Origin: Gp13-AA77 sp035516075 | Lineage (GTDB): Bacteria; Acidobacteriota; Terriglobia; UBA7540 | DNA length: 17,022 nt | NCBI GenBank assembly: GCA_035516075.1 | Contig: DATJAQ010000098.1 | Coordinates: 1 to 17,022, forward strand | Reading direction: 5' to 3' | Shown: in pieces, positions 1 through 7,217 of the stretch | Layout: each line of letters begins with the position of its first letter | How positions within the stretch are numbered: the first letter of the stretch is position 1 | Notes under the pieces: model-generated | Told to the model about the DNA's origin: nothing | Database searches by the model: none | What the model saw: only the letters and a program-made list of their open reading frames with translations | Program-made: the position numbers and the translations under genes

Positions 1-29
1 TATTGTAAAGTACTTGCTGCAGTGAGGTC

Positions 30-46
30 GCGGCGCGGAGCGCCGC
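30..46. other. GC-rich perfect hairpin upstream of the sigma operon
   Basis: Two perfectly complementary 7-base arms (GCGGCGC and GCGCCGC) are separated by GGA. No T-tract follows on either strand, so this is not a clear intrinsic terminator. It may end an upstream transcript outside the window or lie in the sigma operon leader. Only the structure is visible; no function is assigned. Confidence 0.35.
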
Positions 47-130
47 ACCACTGGGCGCGCTGACACTTCGGCAGGTCCGGGGATCGGCCCCTACTAACCG
101 TGGGTGGTAAAGTCCAGTCTAAGATGTCGG

Positions 131-706
131 ATGCCACAGGACGATGGAGCGGGGACGGTGCTGGCAACTACCGGCGACAGCGACACGTTTCGCGCTATGG
201 TGGAGCGCCACAGCCGCACCATCTTCCACCTGGCGTTTCGCATGACGGGCAATGAACAAGACGCCGAGGACGTGGTGCAGGAGACCTTTATGCGGGCTTA
301 CCGGCGGCTGCCGCAATTCGAGAATCGGGCCGACTTCGGCACCTGGGTGTACCGCATCGGCGTGAACTGCGCGCTCGATTACATCCGGTCGCGCCAGCGG
401 CACGATGCCGGACGCGAGTCGATCGAGACCGTCACCGAGACGGGCAGCCACCCGCTCGCGGCGAGCGATCCCTTGCCCGATCGCATGGTGCTGAGCGGCG
501 AAGTGCAGGAGCGGGTGGCGGCGGCGCTGGCCGAGCTCACGCCCATGGAGAAAGCCGCCTTCGTGCTTCGCCACTACGAGGGGCGGGCCATTGAGGAGAT
601 CGCCGGAATACTGGACGTCCGCAACAACGCCGCCAAAAACACCGTGTTTCGGGCGGTAAAAAAACTTCGCAAGGCCCTGGAGCCTTTGGTGAGTTTCGCC
701 CGATGA
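131..706 (+). CDS. RNA polymerase ECF-family sigma factor
   Basis: Alternative sigma factor of the extracytoplasmic-function type, which directs RNA polymerase to a small regulon. From the ATG at 131 (about 191 residues), sigma region 2 covers roughly residues 20-90, with the typical acidic stretch NEQDAEDVVQETFMRAY and the FGTWVYRIGVNCALDYIRS segment. Region 4 covers roughly 130-188, with a helix-turn-helix (LTPMEKAAFVLRHYEG, then EIAGILDV, then NTVFRAVKKLR). There is no sigma-1 or sigma-3 domain. An in-frame GTG at 104 would add nine residues; neither start has a clear Shine-Dalgarno, and ATG 131 was preferred because of its codon. The stop overlaps the anti-sigma start, so the two are probably translationally coupled. 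The family is certain; the regulon is unknown. Confidence 0.93.
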   Translation: MPQDDGAGTVLATTGDSDTFRAMVERHSRTIFHLAFRMTGNEQDAEDVVQETFMRAYRRLPQFENRADFGTWVYRIGVNCALDYIRSRQRHDAGRESIETVTETGSHPLAASDPLPDRMVLSGEVQERVAAALAELTPMEKAAFVLRHYEGRAIEEIAGILDVRNNAAKNTVFRAVKKLRKALEPLVSFAR

Positions 707-1485
707 GACACTTAAACGAAGAGCAGTTGATCCTCTATTACTACGGCGAGCCGGTGGACCGCGCTGGGGTGGAGGCGCATCTGGCGGCGTGCGAGCGCTG
801 CCGCGCCGAGGCGGCCGCGCTGGACAGGGTGTTCGAGGCCGTCGGCCAGTCGCCCGCGCCCGAGCGGCCTGAGGATTACGGCGTGGAAGTGTGGCAGCGA
901 TTGGCGCCGCGCCTGCGAACCGAGGCTGCGCCCCGGCGGGAGACCCAGGCCAGAGTGCGAGGCGTCCTCTGGCCGCGCTGGGCGATGGGTGGGGCTGTGG
1001 CGGCGCTGGTAGCGCTTGCCTTCCTGGCGGGGCGTTTCTGGCCGCGGCATGAAGCGCCGGCGCCCGTGGCGCTATCGGAGCAGGCTCGCGACCGCGTCCT
1101 GATGGCGGCCGTCGCCGACCACATGGAACGCGCGCAAATTCTCCTCACCGCGCTAGACCACGCGGAGGCGGAAGCCGGCGCGAGAGACATCGACATTGCC
1201 TGGGAGCAACAACGCGCCCAGGACCTCGTGGCCGGCAACCGGCTCTATGAGGAGAGCGCCGTGCGCGCGGGAGAAGCCGGCCTCGCCGGCCTGCTCGATG
1301 ACCTGGGCCGTGTGTTGCTGACGGTGGCGCACTCGCCGGCGGAGATGTCGCCGTCCGAGCTGGCGGAGCTCCGCGAGCGCATCCAGGGGCAGGGCATTTT
1401 GTTCAAAATTCAGGTGGTGGACTCGCGCCTCCGGCAGAGCCTGAGGGCCGAAGCCCAGAGGCAGGCGGGCCGGCTGGCAGATTGA
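703..1485 (+). CDS. Transmembrane anti-sigma factor with N-terminal zinc finger
   Basis: Likely binds and inhibits the ECF sigma factor encoded just upstream. The N-terminus carries a ZAS-type zinc-binding motif, His26-x3-Cys30-x2-Cys33, with His3 nearby. One hydrophobic helix at about residues 93-110 (MGGAVAALVALAFLAG) anchors it in the inner membrane. The remaining 150 or so residues would be periplasmic and are rich in Ala, Glu and Arg, probably helical. The ATG overlaps the sigma stop codon (ATGA), the usual arrangement of a sigma/anti-sigma pair. The C-terminal part matches no sensor domain I recognise, so the signal that releases the sigma factor is not evident. Confidence 0.88.
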   Translation: MRHLNEEQLILYYYGEPVDRAGVEAHLAACERCRAEAAALDRVFEAVGQSPAPERPEDYGVEVWQRLAPRLRTEAAPRRETQARVRGVLWPRWAMGGAVAALVALAFLAGRFWPRHEAPAPVALSEQARDRVLMAAVADHMERAQILLTALDHAEAEAGARDIDIAWEQQRAQDLVAGNRLYEESAVRAGEAGLAGLLDDLGRVLLTVAHSPAEMSPSELAELRERIQGQGILFKIQVVDSRLRQSLRAEAQRQAGRLAD

Positions 1486-1500
1486 CAGGAGATAATTGCC

Positions 1501-3003
1501 ATGAAGAATGAAACGCGGTTTCTGGTGTTGGTAACTCTAACCGCCGGCCTGTCGGTACGCGCCGCGGGGCAGCAGGCGCGCCCGGCGGATCGCGGACCCA
1601 CGGCAAGCATCGCGCGGATTTCCCCGGCGTTCGAGAACACGGTGGCGCCGGCGCCTGCGGTCTTCGCGCCGGCGGAACCCTCCTCCGCAGCCGGCGGCGC
1701 AGACCCTGAGGACCAGGCCGAGACGCTCTACCGCGACGGCACCCAGGCGCTGGACGACCATCAGTGGCAGACGGCCATCGACAAGTTTAATCAGCTCGCC
1801 GCGCTCCGCGGTAACCATGGCGACGAGGCGCTCTACTGGAAGGCGTACGCCCAGAACAAGCAGGGCCGGCGCGCGGACGCCCTCGGAACGATCAAAGATC
1901 TCGAAAAATCTCATCCCCAGAGCCGCTGGCTGAAGGACGCGCGCGCGCTCGAGCTGGAGGTGCGCCAGGCGAGCGGCCAGGCCATGGCGCCCCAGGATCA
2001 GCCCAACGACGAGTTGAAGCTGCTGGCCATCAATGCTCTCATGAACTCGGACCCGGACCGCGCCCTCCCGCTGCTCGAAAAGCTGCTGCAAAGCGATCAA
2101 CCCATCAAGTTCAAAGAGCGCGCCCTGTTTGTGCTGAGCCAGAGCAGCTCGCCGAAGGCGCGCGAAGCGGTGGCGCAAATTGCGCGCGGCAATTCCGATC
2201 CAGCGTTGCAGAAGAAGGCGCTCGACAGCCTCGCCCTGTTTGGCGGCGACCAGAGCCGGCAATTGCTGGCGCAGATTTACGCTTCGTCCAGCGATCTCGC
2301 CGTGAAGCACGAGATCCTGCATGACTTCATGATCTCGGGCGACAAAGACCGGCTGCTGGCGGCGGCCAAAACCGAGAAAGTGGCGGAGCTGCGGGTTGAT
2401 GCGATCCACCAGCTTGGGTTGGTGGGCGGGCAAGACCAACTCTGGCAGCTTTATCAACAAGAGACGGCGGCCAGCGTCAAGAAGGAGATTTTGCATGCCA
2501 TGTTTCTGGGCGGAAACCACCAGAAGCTCTTCGAGCTCGCTCGCACGGACGCCGATCCGGAAATGAGGCGGGAAGCAATTCACAATCTCGGCTTGCTGGG
2601 CGCTCAGGACGAACTCGGGCAGCTCTACCAGCACGAATCGTCGCTGGACTTGAAGAAGGAAATTCTGCACTCCATGTTCCTCGGCGGCAACGGCCAGCGG
2701 CTGATCGAAGTTGTCCGCACCGAAACTAATCCGGAGCTGCGCCTGGAAGCGATTCACAGCCTCGGGTTGCTGGGTGGCAAACAGACCGGCGAAGTACTGG
2801 CTTCGTTGTACGCCGGCAACTGGGATTCCGCCACCCGCAAGGCGGTACTGGACGCGCTGTTCATCCAGGGTAACGCCCATGCGCTGGTTGAGATCGCCCG
2901 CAAGGAAAACGATCCCGAGATGAAGAAGGCCATCGTAGGCAAACTCTCGCTGATGAATTCCAAAGAGGCCACCGATTACATGCTGGAAATTCTGAACCAC
3001 TGA
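1501..3003 (+). CDS. Exported TPR/HEAT-repeat protein
   Basis: A 500-residue protein with a probable signal peptide (residues 1-22), a low-complexity Ala/Pro linker to about 70, a TPR-like region (about 73-157, AETLYRDG through LELEVRQ) and a helical HEAT-like solenoid to the C-terminus. The solenoid contains a 58-residue double repeat: EILH recurs at 271, 329 and 387, and AIHxLGLxG at 301, 359 and 417; a fourth, shifted copy follows. An AGGAG at 1487-1491 lies nine bases before the ATG. It is third in the sigma/anti-sigma operon and 9 bp before a second HEAT protein. By family it is a protein-binding scaffold in the periplasm or envelope; no catalytic motif is visible and its partner is unknown. 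Confidence 0.8.
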   Translation: MKNETRFLVLVTLTAGLSVRAAGQQARPADRGPTASIARISPAFENTVAPAPAVFAPAEPSSAAGGADPEDQAETLYRDGTQALDDHQWQTAIDKFNQLAALRGNHGDEALYWKAYAQNKQGRRADALGTIKDLEKSHPQSRWLKDARALELEVRQASGQAMAPQDQPNDELKLLAINALMNSDPDRALPLLEKLLQSDQPIKFKERALFVLSQSSSPKAREAVAQIARGNSDPALQKKALDSLALFGGDQSRQLLAQIYASSSDLAVKHEILHDFMISGDKDRLLAAAKTEKVAELRVDAIHQLGLVGGQDQLWQLYQQETAASVKKEILHAMFLGGNHQKLFELARTDADPEMRREAIHNLGLLGAQDELGQLYQHESSLDLKKEILHSMFLGGNGQRLIEVVRTETNPELRLEAIHSLGLLGGKQTGEVLASLYAGNWDSATRKAVLDALFIQGNAHALVEIARKENDPEMKKAIVGKLSLMNSKEATDYMLEILNH

Positions 3004-3012
3004 GAGGCGAAG

Positions 3013-4134
3013 ATGATGAACACCATGGGCTTCCGGACGGGCGCTTGGGCCGCTGCACTCTTGTTCCTGCTCGGCGGCGTGGCTACGGCCGCTCAGCCGA
3101 AGATGGTGAACGCGAAGGTGGAGCAGCGCTCGGCCGCCGGGGGCCTGGGTGCGGCGTTGCGCACGCTGGCGGCGGCGCAGGCGTCGCCTGCGTGGATCGC
3201 CTACGCGGTTCCCGCGCTCGGCGGCGAGCGCGAGATGTGCTGCGGAAGCTCCTGGGACGGCGACCGCTCGGCGGGCTGGTGCGGCGAATGCCGCCTGGAA
3301 GGCGACAATGGCATCAACATCCAGTCGAAAGGGTCCGGTAAGCCCGAGGCTGATCTCGAGCCCAGCCCCAACCTCCTTGTGTTTTTGCGCGTCGAGAACC
3401 GCGCGGTGGAGAAGGTGCGGGTGTTCTCCGAGGACTGCCAAATCAACGCGGGCGGGCGCACGGTGTACTGGCTTACCGACGTCCGCCCGGCGGAAAGCGT
3501 GGCCGTGCTGACCTCGCTCGCCACGGGCTCGGCCGGCGGATTTGTGACCGCCGCCGACCCAGAGCATGTGAGCGACGGCGCCGTGCTGGCCGTCGCGCTG
3601 CACGCCGATCCCGCGGCGCTGGGCGCGCTGAACACTTTCGTCGCGCCGGGCCAGCCCGCGAAGCTTCGCGAGCGTGCCGCGTTCTGGCTGGGGAGCGCAC
3701 GCGGCCGGGAGGGCTACGAGGTGCTGCGGCGCCTCGCGCGCGCAGACCGCGACGATGGGTTCCGCGAAAAGCTCATGTTCGACCTTTCGGTGAGCAGGGA
3801 GCCCGAGGCGGTGGACGCCCTGATTGAGTCCGGGCGCAACGATTCGAGCGCGCGGGTTCGGGGCCAGGCGCTCTTTTGGCTGGCCCAGAAGGCCGGCAAA
3901 AAGGCGGCCGCGGCCATCACCGACGCCATCGAAAACGACCCGGAGACCGAAGTGAAGAAGCGGGCCGTGTTCGCGCTGAGTCAGCTTCCGAAGGACCAGG
4001 GCGTGCCGCTGCTCATCCAAACCGCGCGCTCCAATTCCAATCGCGCGGTGCGCAAGCAAGCCATGTTCTGGCTGGGCCAGTCGAACGACCCGAGCGCCCT
4101 CAGTTTCTTCGAGCAGATCCTCACGCAAAAGTAG
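3013..4134 (+). CDS. Exported HEAT-repeat protein with N-terminal Cys-containing domain
   Basis: A 373-residue protein starting at one of two adjacent ATGs (3013 or 3016), with a GAGAGG ribosome site nearby. A signal peptide covers about residues 1-27 (hydrophobic AWAAALLFLLGG, then ATAA). Residues about 30-200 form a domain I do not recognise, with cysteines at 76, 77, 90, 93 and 122. From about 205 to 370 there are about five HEAT-like repeats of roughly 31 residues with the recurring core RxxAxFWLGQ (RAAFWLGS, GQALFWLA, KRAVFALSQ, KQAMFWLGQ). It is the last gene of the operon, 9 bp after the other HEAT protein, suggesting that the two act together in the envelope. Its specific function is unknown. 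Confidence 0.8.
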   Translation: MMNTMGFRTGAWAAALLFLLGGVATAAQPKMVNAKVEQRSAAGGLGAALRTLAAAQASPAWIAYAVPALGGEREMCCGSSWDGDRSAGWCGECRLEGDNGINIQSKGSGKPEADLEPSPNLLVFLRVENRAVEKVRVFSEDCQINAGGRTVYWLTDVRPAESVAVLTSLATGSAGGFVTAADPEHVSDGAVLAVALHADPAALGALNTFVAPGQPAKLRERAAFWLGSARGREGYEVLRRLARADRDDGFREKLMFDLSVSREPEAVDALIESGRNDSSARVRGQALFWLAQKAGKKAAAAITDAIENDPETEVKKRAVFALSQLPKDQGVPLLIQTARSNSNRAVRKQAMFWLGQSNDPSALSFFEQILTQK

Positions 4135-4170
4135 GTGAAGGCGCAAAGGTGAGAGACGATCGAACCGCAG

Positions 4171-4647
4171 CTACAACGACAGGAGGTACGTGGACGGAGT
4201 CAGGTCCCCAAAGCTGACCCGGTTGATGCGCTCGCCGAGGACGTTGGCGAAGTACTCGAGCACCTGCGTCATCTTGAGCAGGACGGTTCGTTCGGCGATG
4301 CCGGCATAGCGCAGCATGGCCGGCAGGCCCGATAGGGCACGGAAATAAGCCGCCAGAAAACGCTCGTTCCGGGAGAGGTGATGCCGCTCGTTGGCCGCGT
4401 TCCGGAGCAGGTAAACGAGGGCAAGGTAATCGCAGTTGAGCTGTACGCGGAACAAAGAGAAGTCCACGGGGCCGTCATCCTGCTCGAGCGCCTTGCGGAC
4501 ACACAGGAACTCCAGCCGGTTGGCATGGACAATCGGATGGGGCAGCGCCTGCTCAAAGGGCCGCTGCAGAATTCGCTCGCAGGTCGCCTGCAAATAAAAC
4601 AGGAACAACGCGGCCGAGACCACCAGAATCATCGCCGCAATTTCCAT
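4171..4647 (-). CDS. Small membrane-anchored protein of unknown function
   Basis: A 158-residue protein with one N-terminal hydrophobic helix (about residues 3-20, AAMILVVSAALFLFYL) followed by a soluble, mainly helical region. A GAGGTG ribosome site lies four bases upstream of the ATG. From memory it resembles conserved hypothetical proteins of acidobacteria; I know of no assigned function and no enzyme motif is visible. It is the last gene of a three-gene minus-strand cluster (XRE regulator, seven-helix protein, this gene), and only 36 bp separate its stop from that of the converging HEAT gene. The helix could be a signal anchor. Confidence 0.72.
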   Translation of the reverse strand: MEIAAMILVVSAALFLFYLQATCERILQRPFEQALPHPIVHANRLEFLCVRKALEQDDGPVDFSLFRVQLNCDYLALVYLLRNAANERHHLSRNERFLAAYFRALSGLPAMLRYAGIAERTVLLKMTQVLEYFANVLGERINRVSFGDLTPSTYLLSL

Positions 4648-4688
4648 TGAACACCTCGATCAATCGTTTTGGCGAGTGACGGCCGCCG

Positions 4689-5420
4689 CTACGCGGCTAC
4701 CGGCACCCTGCGGCCCCGCACGATCGGCGCCTGGCGAATTGCGCGCCGTTCATGCGCCACGGCGTAAAGCCAGATTCCCAGCATCGCGAGGCTGCACACG
4801 GGTGAAAAGTACGTCAGCAACTGCACCGGTCCCTGGCTGCCGGCAGTCAAGTGAACCAACGCGCAGTTTGCCGTCGGGCCTGCAAACTGGATGCCCAGAC
4901 CACACACCAGCAACTGAAGCTGCCCGTCCTTCTTCTTGATTCCTTGAAGCATCACGTAGAGGACGGTGGTAAGCACCAGGCAGGTGAATCCCAAGTTCTG
5001 ATTGAACTCCCAAATATAATTGCCTTTGAACAGCTTAGGGTAATGGTGCCGAAAGTCCGCGCCGGAGACCGCGGCCACCATCACCAGACTCGAGACCAAC
5101 ACGGGCCAGACGAACGGCCAACTGCGCGGGCCCTGCTGGTGGCAGGCCCGGCGGAAGAACGCGCAAATCAGCAGGAAGGTGGCGAAGACCAGAAGAAGAT
5201 CCGTAAGCCAGTAAGCGTTGAAGTATTCCCGGGAGCTCTGGCCGTATTTGAACAGCGCCCAGGGCCGAACGACGGCGTCGGCGCCGAACAACGTGACGAC
5301 GTAAGCTACGAGGGCCGTGAGGCTGCGCGTGTACCCCCGCATCACCAGCGTGATGAGGAGGGTGACCTCGAGACCGTAGCCGGCGTACTGCAGGACGTGT
5401 TTAAGAACCGTCTCAGGCAT
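4689..5420 (-). CDS. Seven-helix integral membrane protein of unknown function
   Basis: About 243 residues from the ATG at 5420; the open frame continues to 5504, but that extension is Arg-rich and unlike the hydrophobic start. Seven hydrophobic segments can be picked out at roughly residues 8-27, 32-52, 69-88, 100-120, 140-160, 168-188 and 200-222. Notable short stretches are REYFNAYWLTD, ANCALVHLTAGSQGP and WEFNQNLGFTCLVL. The N-terminus is probably outside and the basic C-terminus inside. There is no clear Shine-Dalgarno. It lies between an XRE regulator and the small anchored protein on the same strand, and I recall this type of protein as an acidobacterial conserved hypothetical. Transport or sensing are possible, but neither is shown by a motif. 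Confidence 0.72.
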   Translation of the reverse strand: MPETVLKHVLQYAGYGLEVTLLITLVMRGYTRSLTALVAYVVTLFGADAVVRPWALFKYGQSSREYFNAYWLTDLLLVFATFLLICAFFRRACHQQGPRSWPFVWPVLVSSLVMVAAVSGADFRHHYPKLFKGNYIWEFNQNLGFTCLVLTTVLYVMLQGIKKKDGQLQLLVCGLGIQFAGPTANCALVHLTAGSQGPVQLLTYFSPVCSLAMLGIWLYAVAHERRAIRQAPIVRGRRVPVAA

Positions 5421-5537
5421 GGCAAAAACGCAAGTTACACGTCGCCGGCGGGCGTCGCCGTTCCCAGCCCGTCGGCAGATTCCGTCAGGACCCCGGCCCT
5501 GCAACTCTACGCCGAGCGGGGCCCGACGGGTAACTGC

Positions 5538-5915
5538 TTACCGCGTGGCCAGCTTGCGAGCAAAATCGAGCAGGAACGCGCGGTCGGAATCGACGATCCG
5601 TCCGATGAACTCCTTGAGCTTCAGCAAGAAGCGTGCCTCCGTGCCCGCAGGCCCGGTGTCGTCCGCCAGCTCTTCCAGCGTCAGGCGCGGGGTCAAATTC
5701 GGCGTGGCCGGCGCGTCCTCGGCATTGTAGAAGAGTTGGTAAAGCGGCACGTCGAGCGCGGCTGCAAAACGCACCAGGGTTTCCAGTGAAGGCACGGTGT
5801 GGCCGTGCTCCACTCGCGAAACGTAGCACCTCAGCAACCCGCTGGATCTCTCGATATCCCCTTGCGAAAGGCCCTTCTGCTCCCGTAGCTGGCGAATCCT
5901 CTGACCAATCAGCAT
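5538..5915 (-). CDS. XRE-family helix-turn-helix transcriptional regulator
   Basis: A 125-residue protein with an N-terminal Cro/C1-type HTH (about residues 4-62: IRQLREQKGLSQGDIER, SSGLLRCYVSRVEHG, then PSLETLVRFAAALDVPL). The C-terminal 60 residues are probably helical and lack a recognised ligand domain, so dimerisation is the likely role. AGGAGA lies about eight bases before the ATG. The gene heads the minus-strand cluster that includes the seven-helix membrane protein, separated from it by 117 bp. Short CTATG/CATAG repeats just upstream could be its operator, implying autoregulation (inference). The family call is secure; the target genes are not known. Confidence 0.9.
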   Translation of the reverse strand: MLIGQRIRQLREQKGLSQGDIERSSGLLRCYVSRVEHGHTVPSLETLVRFAAALDVPLYQLFYNAEDAPATPNLTPRLTLEELADDTGPAGTEARFLLKLKEFIGRIVDSDRAFLLDFARKLATR

Positions 5916-5948
5916 GTGTCTTTCTCCTAGAGCTTATTTTTCGGACTT

Positions 5949-5981
5949 CTATGACCTACATAGCCATCGGTTACCCCATAG
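5949..5981. promoter_or_regulatory. Candidate operator: repeated CTATG/CATAG sites
   Basis: Upstream of the XRE gene there is an inverted repeat CTATG-N5-CATAG (5949-5963) and a further CATAG at 5977-5981, giving three half-sites in 33 bp. They lie 34-66 bp from the regulator start, where an autoregulatory operator would be expected. The arms are only five bases, so chance is possible. Confidence 0.3.
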
Positions 5982-6272
5982 CAATTCATCGGCCAAATTC
6001 GCGGCCGAAGGGAGGCTCCTGAAAATCATATTCATCCTTTAGAATCAGACACATACTCGCTTCTCAGAATCGTCAGCGCCAAGCAGGCCGGCAGACTGTC
6101 ACTGTTAAGTTACGAATTGTACGGCTCGCTGTCGCCCTTCTTGAAAGACTCAGCCCTTGACCGTCTGCCGGCAAGGTTAGGCCCTGAGTCCCCAGAGCAC
6201 TGTGCATGGTCATTCGCCCCTAGTGCTCCCTTCTCTGTAATCGGCAGTTTTCGACTAAACGTTAGGGGTGCG

Positions 6273-6342
6273 TGGTCCGCCGTCATTAGCCCGTTGTCCG
6301 TGGTCAGTTGTCCGCGGTCCGTTGTCAGTTGTCCGTTGTCCG
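6273..6342. repeat. Degenerate heptamer array, consensus TTGTCCG
   Basis: Ten consecutive 7-bp units stay in perfect register: TGGTCCG, CCGTCAT, TAGCCCG, TTGTCCG, TGGTCAG, TTGTCCG, CGGTCCG, TTGTCAG, TTGTCCG, TTGTCCG. Drift is by substitution only, with no indels. It is non-coding. Confidence 0.85.
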
Positions 6343-6391
6343 AAATTGGAGGCTTCAAACTCGAAGTGTTAGGGTCTCGGTCCGCCATGCC

Positions 6392-6433
6392 ACGCTCCCG
6401 ACTTCTGACTCCTTCTGCCCGACTTTCGCGTCG
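6392..6433. repeat. Short heptamer patch, TGACTCC type
   Basis: Units ACGCTCC, CGACTTC, TGACTCC, TTCTGCC, CGACTTT and CGCGTCG run in one 7-bp register. TGACTCC (6406-6412), and CGACTTC as a one-base variant of TGACTTC, belong to the same heptamer family as the arm at 9710-9758. The outer units are weak. Confidence 0.5.
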
Positions 6434-6451
6434 ATTTCGAGCCTCCATTAG

Positions 6452-6610
6452 CAGCTATCGCCTTTCGATTCAGCAACCTGACGGCATATTGACGGTATCA
6501 TGCTTGTTTTCAATAAGTTGACGGCTTCCGACGAATTCCAAAAATGGAATATCAATGTTTTCAGTAACTTGACGGGTTCGTTCGTAACATTTCTTGTTTT
6601 CGCGCGCGCC
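6452..6610. repeat. Complex repeat, copy A (TGACGG type)
   Basis: First of two copies offset by exactly 235 bp. It holds three related units beginning at 6469, 6509 and 6560, of the form TTCAnTAAnTTGACGG, and a perfect hairpin ATTCCA-AAAA-TGGAAT at 6535-6550 between units two and three. It ends with GGTTCGTTCGTAACATTT and an Arg-codon-like GC stretch. Non-coding repeat of unknown role. Confidence 0.8.
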
Positions 6611-6686
6611 CGTCTCGCAGATGCCTTCTCGGCCTGCCAAGCGATCCATCTCGCTCGAATGGGGGCCGATTCCGAGCCTTGCGGAA

Positions 6687-6844
6687 CGATTATCTCCATT
6701 CTTTTCAGTATGATGGTTGGATAAAGACCGTATCACCTTTGTTTTGAATAATTTGGTTGGATCGGGCGGATTCCAAAAATGGAATATGAGTGTTTTCAAT
6801 AAGTTGGTTGGTTCGTTCGTAACATTTTGGATTTCGCGAGCGCC
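6687..6844. repeat. Complex repeat, copy B (TGGTTGG type)
   Basis: Second copy, with units beginning at 6704, 6744 and 6795 at the same 40- and 51-bp spacing, and the same hairpin ATTCCA-AAAA-TGGAAT at 6770-6785. All three units end in TGGTTGG where copy A has TGACGG. The shared tail GGTTCGTTCGTAACATTT follows. Non-coding repeat of unknown role. Confidence 0.8.
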
Positions 6845-6865
6845 CGCCGCCCGCCTGCGACCGGG

Positions 6866-6963
6866 GGACCCCAGACCCCTGACTTCGATGCGCGAACTAC
6901 GATCTGCGAACAACGATCTGCCTCCAGCCAGCGCCCCGCGACAGACAACTGGCAACGGACCCC
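6866..6963. repeat. Highly degenerate heptamer array, xGAxxxC
   Basis: Fourteen consecutive 7-bp units from GGACCCC to GGACCCC, including GAACTAC, GATCTGC, GAACAAC, GATCTGC, AGACAAC and TGGCAAC. Every unit ends in C, and many carry GA near the start. The constant register over 98 bp is the evidence; sequence identity between units is low. Confidence 0.6.
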
Positions 6964-7072
6964 TGCCGCCCGTCCAAACAAGTACAATAACCGTATCATT
7001 ACTGCCCAGGAGAAGTCAAGCGAAAAGATGGTGATGTTGCAGTTCGAGTGTTCGGAGACCCTGCTGGGCTCG

Positions 7073-7199
7073 GTCATTCCCGCGAAAGCGGGAATCACGC
7101 CATCGACTAAGTCATTTTTCTGCAGCTCATTACAAGGCCTTCAAGCGCAAGATGGTTTCCCGCTCCCCGTCTGCGCGGGGCGGGCTTCGCGGGAATGAC
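7073..7199. repeat. Palindrome-bounded element (dRS3/REP-like ends)
   Basis: A 127-bp stretch bounded by a perfect 14-base inverted repeat: GTCATTCCCGCGAA at 7073-7086 and its complement at 7186-7199. The left end is itself a palindrome of the form ATTCCC-N8-GGGAAT (7076-7095), the pattern described for Neisseria dRS3 repeats and seen in many bacteria. The right end contains a second GC-rich hairpin (CCCCG/CGGGG). It resembles a REPIN or small non-autonomous element. No transposase is near. Confidence 0.65.
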
Positions 7200-7217
7200 G
7201 GGCGGGGGCGATAGAGA

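Noticed and set aside
1537..4146. Very long antisense open frame (869 codons) opposite the HEAT genes
   Set aside because: It mirrors two well-supported genes in GC-rich DNA, has a repeat-driven composition rich in Arg, Leu, Gln and His, no domain, and no ribosome site; an antisense shadow.
4851..5789. Plus-strand open frame of 312 codons opposite the seven-helix protein and XRE gene
   Set aside because: It spans two real genes and the gap between them in antisense, with no recognisable domain.
6110..6448. Minus-strand frame with DNGQLTTDRGQLTTD
   Set aside because: It is a translation of the TTGTCCG heptamer array, not a gene.
6448..6955. Minus-strand frames with NVTNEPxxLLKT-like peptides in the complex repeat
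   Set aside because: Two overlapping frames read the same repeat; the peptides arise from the repeat sequence, with no ribosome site and stops between copies. Treated as non-coding repeat.
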